From positions 1 to 6,369 of the forward strand of contig CAMDSI010000126.1 in the NCBI GenBank assembly GCA_945906915.1: a stretch of DNA of 6,369 nucleotides, in the 5' to 3' direction. Of the stretch, positions 1-5,623 are shown in pieces (the stretch's first letter is position 1; every line of letters starts with the position of its first letter). Origin of the DNA: Spirosoma fluviale (GTDB taxonomy: Bacteria > Bacteroidota > Bacteroidia > Cytophagales > Spirosomataceae). The notes under the pieces were generated by a model, which ran no database searches, was not told the DNA's origin, and saw nothing but the letters and a program-made list of their open reading frames with translations. A program made the translations under genes and the position numbers.

Positions 1-34
1 AAAACTTTTCAAGAAAACGCTGAATGCTTGCGAA

Positions 35-1399
35 TTAACGCTCATAATAATACCCAAAAATGATATCCATTTCATCTTCAGAGGTCAAACCAAATCCAAT
101 ATTTTTAGCGGTATCATTTACATAGGTCGCAACTGATGTTAAACCCTCCCCCGCTTGTAACAGAATAGGCGTATCGTAATTGATTACTTTCGGATGAGCC
201 CAATCTGTATTTTCATAAATAACTTCGCCATCGCGAGTACCGCCTTTAATTTTAATTTGGAATAATTTTCCCCTAGCATGGTAATGAGACGTCAGGGAGA
301 CAACTGCGACCGGCTTATCAAATTTAAAATCGCGTACGATCGTGGTTGTCTGATTAGCGGGTAAGTTAAAACTGGTGACATTAAAATCGATCATTTGAAC
401 GATCTTCTTTACCTGATCAGCGGGCACCGTATAAAGATTCACATAATTTTCCCCATATAAATTACCTGTCGTCTTATTAAAATAATGAGGATTCAAATCA
501 ATGGATGCATTAGCAGGCAGCTGCAAAGCTATCCCCGCAGGAAAAGTATAATCCGAATTAGGATCTGTCCCGCCACCTAAAAAAATATGATTTGACATTT
601 GAATAACTGTTGCGATATTCAGAGAGTTGTCTAAATTTCGTAGATCTCGCACATCATCGAGCGCAGGCAGCGTGGATTTAGATCGAAAGTCGTAGAGCAC
701 CATGTGGTGGCTATTAGCCCTGGATTTCAATTTTATGCGTGACACATAAATGGGCGCGGAATTACTAAGAGGGCGACGAATAAATAATTCTCGCTCGAAA
801 TTAGGCGGAATAACAAAACGATCTACCTTTAGCTGGACGCCTGTTTTCCCTTCCTCCACTGGCGATGCCAAAGGAGCAAAATTCGCATCCTCCACATAAC
901 TCGGCGTCGTATCATCGAGCAAACTTGCGTCAACAACGGATCCTGTCATCGGTGCCCCTGCGTCAATCCACTTTTGAACGAAGGCCAAAACCCCTTTACT
1001 CAGCGGCTTGCCCCCTAAAGGCATCGGAGTGCCATAATTGGCTAGGCCATGATGACTTAAATCCCAATTTAGTTTGTGATAAAATAAGCTTTCTCCGGAT
1101 GCATATTTTCGAACCCGCAGGACTGAATTCTTGAGTGCAACCGGGTTAACGGAGGCTACTCCCACTAAATTCGCATACGAACTTCCCTTCGTAAGCACTA
1201 AGCCATGCTGTGGAAAACTGGCATCCTTATTGGATAAATGACATCCCGAACTAGCGCAACTAGGTGTCAATAGTTTATCTTGTAATAGATCAAATGACGA
1301 TGTCATCGTGATTTGTGGTGCGGGCGTAATGCTTTGATCGTTTGCCTCTTTAGAACAGGCAAGTGGCAAGGAAGCCAACAATAATATCCATTTTTTCAT
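35..1399 (-). CDS. Predicted lipoprotein: cytochrome c-like segment fused to a copper type II (PHM-like) monooxygenase domain
   Basis: 454 residues. An N-terminal signal with basic KK, a hydrophobic stretch and LPLAC ends at Cys15, so a lipoprotein is likely, although the lipobox is relaxed (Pro at -3). Residues 36-150 look like a cytochrome c of the planctomycete/myxobacterial type: the haem motif is CX4CH (Cys48, Cys53, His54), and Met126 in GTPMPLGG is a candidate axial ligand. Residues 190-454 resemble the two-lobed fold of peptidylglycine/dopamine monooxygenases: HHM at 231-233, NPHYFN with His305, HYH at 372-374 and DEM with Met444. These fit the CuH (three His) and CuM (two His, one Met) sites, and the His374-Met444 distance of 70 equals that in rat PHM (244-314). 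The only cysteines are 15, 48 and 53, so the disulfides of the animal enzymes are absent. The start overlaps the stop of the upstream AlbA_2 gene (ATGA). Substrate unknown; a redox role at the cell envelope is inferred. Confidence 0.8.
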   Translation of the reverse strand: MKKWILLLASLPLACSKEANDQSITPAPQITMTSSFDLLQDKLLTPSCASSGCHLSNKDASFPQHGLVLTKGSSYANLVGVASVNPVALKNSVLRVRKYASGESLFYHKLNWDLSHHGLANYGTPMPLGGKPLSKGVLAFVQKWIDAGAPMTGSVVDASLLDDTTPSYVEDANFAPLASPVEEGKTGVQLKVDRFVIPPNFERELFIRRPLSNSAPIYVSRIKLKSRANSHHMVLYDFRSKSTLPALDDVRDLRNLDNSLNIATVIQMSNHIFLGGGTDPNSDYTFPAGIALQLPANASIDLNPHYFNKTTGNLYGENYVNLYTVPADQVKKIVQMIDFNVTSFNLPANQTTTIVRDFKFDKPVAVVSLTSHYHARGKLFQIKIKGGTRDGEVIYENTDWAHPKVINYDTPILLQAGEGLTSVATYVNDTAKNIGFGLTSEDEMDIIFGYYYER

Positions 1400-2091
1400 C
1401 GCAAGGAATACTGATCTTGATTTTCTCCTGGTTCAATTTTAAGTACCCTACTTAAAACAAGTAGCACTAATTTACGTGAAGCTAACCAAACTGGCAAATT
1501 ACATAGAAGCGCAAATTCGGAAAGGGAAATTTGGTCGTTTGAACGCAAATATTCCATCAACCAGCGCTCCGGATCACCATAAGCAAAAGACATTCCCTCT
1601 TCATTTTCTCTCCGAAGAATTTGCTTCATTTCTTTGCTGGCTTGAATCGTCCGATCTTTAACACGAACATAACAAACAGGATTAGGATCCGTAGTTAATT
1701 GTACAAAATGTGGCTTATCCACACTTTCAAAAACGTGATAAACTAATACCGAACGTCCGTTTTCTATAGGTATTTGATACACATGGTAGGTAAATGAGGG
1801 AAAGCAATAGGAGGAAATTGCTTTTTCTAACAAGAATTGATCTTCGTCCACAAACTTAGAGCCTTCAATTTTTCCTTCGTCCGAAACACCTATAAACAAG
1901 TGACCTCCATCCGAATTAGCAAATGCGACCAACTCCTTGACAATTTTTTCAGGAAACTTGACTTTCATCTTAAACTCCAATCTTTGGCCTTCTCCATGAC
2001 GCACTAAATGCTTTAGATTTCGTAAATCCAAAAACATTTCTGCATCCTCTCCGGCAGATTGATCCAACAAAATTTCGTCTTGCGCTCGCAT
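1396..2091 (-). CDS. Small AlbA_2 (Schlafen-type) domain protein with C-terminal winged-helix-like region
   Basis: 231 residues, with no signal peptide or membrane segment, so cytoplasmic. Residues 30-165 fit the AlbA_2 domain (divergent AAA-4/Schlafen family). They show the opening motif GEGQRLEFK (Glu34, Glu39, Lys41), the signature AFANSDGGHLFIGVSDEG (57-73), and the closing CYVRVKDRTIQASKE (140-154) that resembles the family's YVRxGxxTxxAS element. Residues 172-231 are helical with a predicted helix-turn-helix around 188-218 and may be a winged helix. Family members bind nucleic acid or act as RNases, transcription regulators or defence components; which applies here cannot be told. It lacks the longer C-terminal half of many bacterial relatives. 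Its TGA stop overlaps the ATG of the haem/copper lipoprotein gene, which suggests cotranscription and coupled translation. The ATG at 2091 was chosen because it lies just after the AT-rich gap; Met19 is an alternative. A one-mismatch -7 box (TAAATTTA, 2108-2115, minus) lies 16 bases upstream. Confidence 0.85.
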   Translation of the reverse strand: MRAQDEILLDQSAGEDAEMFLDLRNLKHLVRHGEGQRLEFKMKVKFPEKIVKELVAFANSDGGHLFIGVSDEGKIEGSKFVDEDQFLLEKAISSYCFPSFTYHVYQIPIENGRSVLVYHVFESVDKPHFVQLTTDPNPVCYVRVKDRTIQASKEMKQILRRENEEGMSFAYGDPERWLMEYLRSNDQISLSEFALLCNLPVWLASRKLVLLVLSRVLKIEPGENQDQYSLR

Positions 2092-2178
2092 AGCTTCTAA
2101 ACTCTTTTAAATTTAATAAATTTTAATTCAAATGGTTAAATTTTTATTTATTAGTATAGTTATTCAATAGACATTGTG

Positions 2179-2186
2179 TACCTTTG
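2179..2186 (+). promoter_or_regulatory. Bacteroidota-type -7 promoter box of the cys operon
   Basis: TACCTTTG matches the TAnnTTTG consensus of the Bacteroidota primary sigma factor exactly. It ends 17 bases before the preferred cysH start, which leaves a leader of about 10-12 bases. No good TTTG -33 element lies at the right distance; the upstream DNA is very AT-rich. No recognisable operator or riboswitch fits in the short leader. Confidence 0.6.
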
Positions 2187-2203
2187 TAAAAATCCTGTTT
2201 TTT

Positions 2204-2896
2204 ATGGTTCCCGAAACCCTCGAAATAGAACTACTTTCTAAAAATCTCTCCGAGCGAATTCAGTTCATTACAAGCTATTTTGCTGGAGAAAAAATCGTTT
2301 TTTCCACCTCTTTTGGGCAAGAAGATCAGGCCATCACCCACGCGATCGCTAGTACAAATTCAGCTATTGAAATCTTTACTCTCGACACGGGTCGTCAATT
2401 TCAAGAGTCTTATGAGTTGATGGATTTAACCATAAAAAAATATTCGCTTTCTTTAAAAACCTATTTTCCCTCCACTCCAGCGGTGGAGAAGCTTGTTGCA
2501 GAGAAAGGTTTCAATTCGTTTTATACCTCTGTGGAGAACCGAAAAGAGTGTTGTTTTGTTCGAAAAATGGAGCCTTTAAATCGAGCAATCAGTGGGGCAA
2601 AGGTTTGGATCACTGGATTAAGAGCCGAACAATCTGAAAATAGGGCGGATATGCCGATTATAGAATGGGATGAAAACCGGCAATTATTTAAGATCAATCC
2701 GCTGATTGATTGGTCATTTGAAACGTTAGAAAAATACCTAGTAGAACATAAAATTCCCCAAAACCCTTTGCACAAAAAAGGATTCGTTTCGATCGGATGC
2801 GCACCATGTACCCGTGCCATCGCTGAAGGTGAACATCCGCGTGCTGGTCGTTGGTGGTGGGAGAATTCACAAAAAGAATGTGGTTTACACGCCTAA
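2204..2896 (+). CDS. cysH: Thioredoxin-dependent adenylylsulfate (APS) reductase, [4Fe-4S] type
   Basis: 230 residues from ATG 2204. It reduces APS to sulfite plus AMP in the cytoplasm, the second step of assimilatory sulfate reduction. The PP-loop-like nucleotide site is STSFGQEDQ (34-42), with LDTGRQF at 60-66 and the ITGLRAEQS segment at 136-144. Two Cys pairs, Cys116-Cys117 (KECC) and Cys199/Cys202 (GCAPC), are the cluster ligands that mark APS reductases and are missing from cluster-free PAPS reductases. The C-terminal KECGLH carries the catalytic Cys226. The length is normal for the family. A longer in-frame reading from TTG 2174 would start upstream of the promoter box at 2179-2186 and adds a non-conserved stretch, so it is rejected. 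cysD follows after 3 bases, consistent with one operon. No Shine-Dalgarno sequence is obvious, as is common in Bacteroidota. Confidence 0.95.
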   Translation: MVPETLEIELLSKNLSERIQFITSYFAGEKIVFSTSFGQEDQAITHAIASTNSAIEIFTLDTGRQFQESYELMDLTIKKYSLSLKTYFPSTPAVEKLVAEKGFNSFYTSVENRKECCFVRKMEPLNRAISGAKVWITGLRAEQSENRADMPIIEWDENRQLFKINPLIDWSFETLEKYLVEHKIPQNPLHKKGFVSIGCAPCTRAIAEGEHPRAGRWWWENSQKECGLHA

Positions 2897-2899
2897 GTT

Positions 2900-3814
2900 A
2901 TGCAAACAATACAAGACAAAATCGGTCATTTCCCTAGACAACTAGAGGATGAATCCATCTACATCCTGCGGGAAGTGGCGGCGCAATTTGAGCGTCCAGC
3001 TTTACTTTTCTCGGGTGGAAAGGATTCAATTACCTTAGTTCGTTTAGCCCAAAAAGCATTTTTTCCTGGTAAAATTCCTTTTCCTTTGGTTCATATCGAT
3101 ACCGGACATAATTTTCCCGAGACGATTGAATTTAGAGATTGGTTAGCGAAGGAAACGGGAGCGGAATTGATCGTTCGGTATGTGCAGGATTCCATCAATC
3201 AAGGAAAAGCAACGGAGGAGTCTGGGAAATATGCCTCGCGCAATGTGTTACAAACCGTCACCTTATTGGATACCATTGAAGAATTCAAATTTGATGCCTG
3301 TATCGGTGGAGCTAGGCGTGATGAGGAAAAGGCGAGAGCTAAGGAACGGATTTTTTCTGTGCGGGACGATTTTGGTCAGTGGGATGCAAAGCGCCAAAGA
3401 CCTGAATTATTCGATATGCTAAATGGCCGCATCGCCGTGGGCGAAAACGTGCGTGTGTTCCCTATCTCGAACTGGACCGAACTGGATGTTTGGAACTACA
3501 TCAAAGAAGAGAAAATGGAGATCCCTAGCATCTATTATTCGCACCAACGCCAGGTGATTGAGCGCGACGGAATGCTTTGGGCTGATTCCGAATACCTTAA
3601 TAAAGAGGCAGATGAGATTCCATTTGAAGCTACTGTTCGATTTAGAACGGTAGGCGATATGACTTGTACAGCTGCCGTCGCATCCGATGCGATCGATATT
3701 GATGTGATCATTGAGGAGATTCTTTCTGCCGAAATTTCGGAACGTGGCGCGCGTATTGACGATAAGCGTTCAGAGGCCGCGATGGAAAAAAGAAAACAAC
3801 AAGGGTATTTTTAA
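2900..3814 (+). CDS. cysD: Sulfate adenylyltransferase subunit 2 (ATP sulfurylase small, catalytic subunit)
   Basis: 304 residues, full length for CysD (about 300). With CysN it activates sulfate: ATP plus sulfate gives APS and pyrophosphate, driven by GTP hydrolysis in CysN. The protein belongs to the PP-loop ATP pyrophosphatase superfamily. The PP-loop SGGKDS is at 38-43, followed by HIDTGHNFPETIEFRD, the GGARRDEEKARAKER segment with its basic residues, and the FPISNWTELDVWNYI block. The C-terminus ends in the family's typical KRKQQGYF. It starts 3 bases after the cysH stop and lies 21 bases before cysN. The tight cysH-cysD-cysN order means the APS made by CysDN is the direct substrate of the first gene's product. 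No truncation or missing motif was seen. Confidence 0.97.
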   Translation: MQTIQDKIGHFPRQLEDESIYILREVAAQFERPALLFSGGKDSITLVRLAQKAFFPGKIPFPLVHIDTGHNFPETIEFRDWLAKETGAELIVRYVQDSINQGKATEESGKYASRNVLQTVTLLDTIEEFKFDACIGGARRDEEKARAKERIFSVRDDFGQWDAKRQRPELFDMLNGRIAVGENVRVFPISNWTELDVWNYIKEEKMEIPSIYYSHQRQVIERDGMLWADSEYLNKEADEIPFEATVRFRTVGDMTCTAAVASDAIDIDVIIEEILSAEISERGARIDDKRSEAAMEKRKQQGYF

Positions 3815-3835
3815 TTCAATCTCAGACAAGAACAC

Positions 3836-5086
3836 ATGGATATTTTACGCATAGCTACCGCAGGTTCCGTTGATGATGGAAAAAGTACCTTGATCGGTCG
3901 CCTACTTTACGAGACTAATTCGATTACAAAAGATAAAATTGAGGCTTTGGAAACTGCTTCCAAACGCAAAGGATTAGATTTTTTAGATCTTTCTTTGTTA
4001 ACGGATGGATTAATTGCTGAGCGCGAGCAAGGTATTACCATCGACGTAGCACACATTTATTTCTCTACACCCACTCGCAAGTATATTATTGCCGATACAC
4101 CGGGACACGTAGAATACACGCGCAATATGGTGACGGGGGCTTCGAACGTGAAGGTTTCCCTCATCTTAGTGGATGCGCGTCAAGGTGTGGTGGAACAAAC
4201 AGCCCGTCACTTATCGATCGCCGCGATGCTGCGAATTCCGAAGGTCATTATTTGTGTCAACAAGATGGACTTGGTTCAATACCAGGAGTCGACTTTTAAT
4301 GCGATCAAAGATAGTTTGGCGGAATTAGTCGCACAGACTACGTTCGAAGGACAAGAAATCAGTTTCCTACCGATCTCCTCTTTATATGGCGAAAACATCA
4401 CGCAAAAAGCCAGCGAAATGCCTTGGTTTAGCGGAAATACGTTATTAGGCGAGTTAGAAGCCTTCGAATATGCTTCTACCCTAGCACACGCACCCGCTCG
4501 TTTTCCGGTTCAATTTGTCGTTAGGCCGATGACCGAAGCTTACCATGATTACCGGGGTTATGCCGGAAAAATTAGTTCGGGTACTTTCCAAGTGGGCGAT
4601 GCGATTCGCGTCTTGCCTACAGGTCAAGAAAGTACGATTGCCACGATTGAGAAATTTGAAAGCAAATTGTCGCAGGCCATCGCAGGGGATTCGGTAACCA
4701 TTACCTTGACAACAGATATTGATATTTCACGTGGAAATACGCTTGTATTAGCTTCGGAAGATCAGCCACCGCAGCTTAAAGATTTTTCTGCACAGATTTG
4801 CTGGTTAGATCACACGGCCTTGAGCCCGGGAAAAACCTATTTATTGCAGCATGGCATCAATATAACAAAGGCCAAAATCTCTCAAATTACCGAGCGCCTG
4901 GATGTCTCGACACAGAGCGCCACTGAAGGGGTCTCGAATTTGCAACTCAATGAAATCGGAACGATTGCCTTGCGCACGGCGCAACCGATTAGTGCAGATA
5001 AATATGCTGCTAATCCGTCCAATGGCGCCTTTATCCTCATCGATGAATTTACTAATTCAACGGTGGGTGTAGGATTCGTAAAATAA
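3836..5086 (+). CDS. cysN: Sulfate adenylyltransferase subunit 1 (regulatory GTPase of ATP sulfurylase)
   Basis: 416 residues, an EF-Tu-like translational GTPase relative that couples GTP hydrolysis to APS synthesis by CysD. The GTPase motifs are complete: P-loop GSVDDGKST (10-18), switch I EREQGITID (62-70), DTPGH (87-91) and NKMD (142-145). The usual beta-barrel domains follow (about 220-416), including the RFPVQFVVRP segment and a Bacteroidota-like C-terminus ending in GVGFVK. It is a stand-alone CysN: the fused C-terminal APS kinase (CysC) domain of NodQ-type proteins is absent. This agrees with the operon's APS-type reductase, which does not need PAPS. It is the last gene of the operon. 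Its stop is 2 bases from the stop of the convergent crtZ, and an intrinsic terminator lies just beyond, within crtZ. Confidence 0.97.
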   Translation: MDILRIATAGSVDDGKSTLIGRLLYETNSITKDKIEALETASKRKGLDFLDLSLLTDGLIAEREQGITIDVAHIYFSTPTRKYIIADTPGHVEYTRNMVTGASNVKVSLILVDARQGVVEQTARHLSIAAMLRIPKVIICVNKMDLVQYQESTFNAIKDSLAELVAQTTFEGQEISFLPISSLYGENITQKASEMPWFSGNTLLGELEAFEYASTLAHAPARFPVQFVVRPMTEAYHDYRGYAGKISSGTFQVGDAIRVLPTGQESTIATIEKFESKLSQAIAGDSVTITLTTDIDISRGNTLVLASEDQPPQLKDFSAQICWLDHTALSPGKTYLLQHGINITKAKISQITERLDVSTQSATEGVSNLQLNEIGTIALRTAQPISADKYAANPSNGAFILIDEFTNSTVGVGFVK

Positions 5087-5088
5087 AA

Positions 5089-5520
5089 TTATTGGTATTT
5101 TTTAGGAGCGTAGAGGAAGCCAAAAGCCTCTGCGCCTTTTTTTGTGTGCACTTCGTGGTGCACATAATGCGCTTTCATGATGCGCTTCATATAGGCTGAA
5201 CCTGCCTTGTACTTGATTTTGATGCGGCGATGCACGATGATATCGTGAAAGATAAAATAGAATATACCATAGGTCGCGATGCCTAAACCGATGTAAAACA
5301 AGGGCCAATATTCCGGAATCTCCGCACCTATAATAATCGTCAAAGTAGAAGAAACGCCAAAAACGACGGAAAAAAGATCATTTTTCTCCAACGCATTCTT
5401 GTGGTGAACGTGGTGCGACTCGTGCCAATTCCACATAATTCCGTGCATAATATATTTATGCGTAAACCAAGCCACTCCTTCCATTCCCAGAAAAGTTCCT
5501 AACCAAAGTAAAATTCCCAT
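5089..5520 (-). CDS. crtZ: Beta-carotene 3-hydroxylase
   Basis: 143 residues, a membrane-bound di-iron oxygenase of the fatty acid hydroxylase/sterol desaturase superfamily that adds 3-hydroxyls to beta-carotene to give cryptoxanthin and zeaxanthin. The histidine clusters are all present: HKYIMH (21-26), HESHHVHH (33-40), HDIIVHRR (92-99) and HYVHH (118-122), with the typical CrtZ ending FGFLYAP (133-139). Hydrophobic stretches near 2-20, 49-66 and 72-91 are the likely membrane segments. The start GxxxGMEGVAWFTHKYIMHG pattern lines up with Pantoea-type CrtZ; only the poorly conserved C-terminal tail of about 30 residues of that protein is missing. No other carotenoid gene lies in the window. 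The gene is convergent with cysN (2-base gap) and divergent from valS. Its 3' end overlaps the cys operon terminator on the opposite strand. No own terminator was found. Confidence 0.93.
   Translation of the reverse strand: MGILLWLGTFLGMEGVAWFTHKYIMHGIMWNWHESHHVHHKNALEKNDLFSVVFGVSSTLTIIIGAEIPEYWPLFYIGLGIATYGIFYFIFHDIIVHRRIKIKYKAGSAYMKRIMKAHYVHHEVHTKKGAEAFGFLYAPKKYQ
5108..5143 (+). terminator. Intrinsic terminator of the cysHDN operon, embedded in the 3' end of crtZ
   Basis: GCGTAGAGG (5108-5116) pairs with CCTCTGCGC (5127-5135). This gives nine consecutive pairs, one of them a T-G wobble, around a 10-base loop. One C and a run of seven T (5137-5143) follow. The hairpin starts 21 bases after the cysN stop. 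It has no T-run on the other side, so it works for plus-strand transcripts only. On the minus strand the same bases encode about the last 19 to 7 residues of CrtZ. Confidence 0.75.
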
Positions 5521-5542
5521 AATTGCTATTTAAACTTCGAAC

Positions 5543-5550
5543 CAAAATTA
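5543..5550 (-). promoter_or_regulatory. Bacteroidota-type -7 promoter box of crtZ
   Basis: Read on the minus strand the bases are TAATTTTG, an exact TAnnTTTG match, ending 22 bases before the crtZ ATG. No clear TTTG -33 element is seen upstream. The position in the divergent gap and the suitable leader length support it, but an 8-base match with two free positions can arise by chance. Confidence 0.45.
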
Positions 5551-5597
5551 CGGTGAATTGTTTTAAAATTCCACCCTCACCTTTGGCCTAAATCAAT

Positions 5598-5605
5598 TAT
5601 CTTTG
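5598..5605 (+). promoter_or_regulatory. Bacteroidota-type -7 promoter box of valS
   Basis: TATCTTTG matches TAnnTTTG exactly and ends 18 bases before the valS ATG, giving a leader of roughly 12 bases. A TTTG at 5582-5585 lies only 12 bases upstream, shorter than the usual spacing of about 19, so it is not accepted as the -33 element. There is no room for a T-box or attenuator leader. Confidence 0.6.
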
Positions 5606-5623
5606 TAGGCTTAGATTACACAT

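Noticed and set aside
1..34. Possible terminator after the lipoprotein gene (CTTTTC-AA-GAAAAC on the plus strand)
   Set aside because: Only about five pairs with a 2-base loop and no GC-rich stem; any real terminator could lie beyond the window edge. Nothing else is seen in these bases.
865..1134. 89-codon plus-strand open frame
   Set aside because: It lies wholly antisense within the haem/copper lipoprotein gene, has low-complexity non-conserved sequence and no promoter.
1476..1661. 61-codon plus-strand open frame
   Set aside because: Antisense to the AlbA_2 gene, whose domain motifs are clear; no recognisable protein features.
2174..2203. Extended cysH start at TTG 2174
   Set aside because: It overlaps the exact -7 box, so the mRNA would begin downstream of it; the added ten residues are not family-like, and ATG 2204 gives the normal length.
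2521..2820. 99-codon minus-strand open frame
   Set aside because: Shadow of cysH, covering its cluster and catalytic region; no own motifs.
3180..3422. 80-codon plus-strand open frame
   Set aside because: Out-of-frame shadow inside cysD, which is intact across the region.
5102..5308. 68-codon minus-strand open frame
   Set aside because: Out-of-frame shadow of crtZ; the crtZ frame holds all histidine clusters.
5582..5585. TTTG as the -33 element of the valS promoter
   Set aside because: Only 12 bases from the -7 box, too close for the usual spacing.
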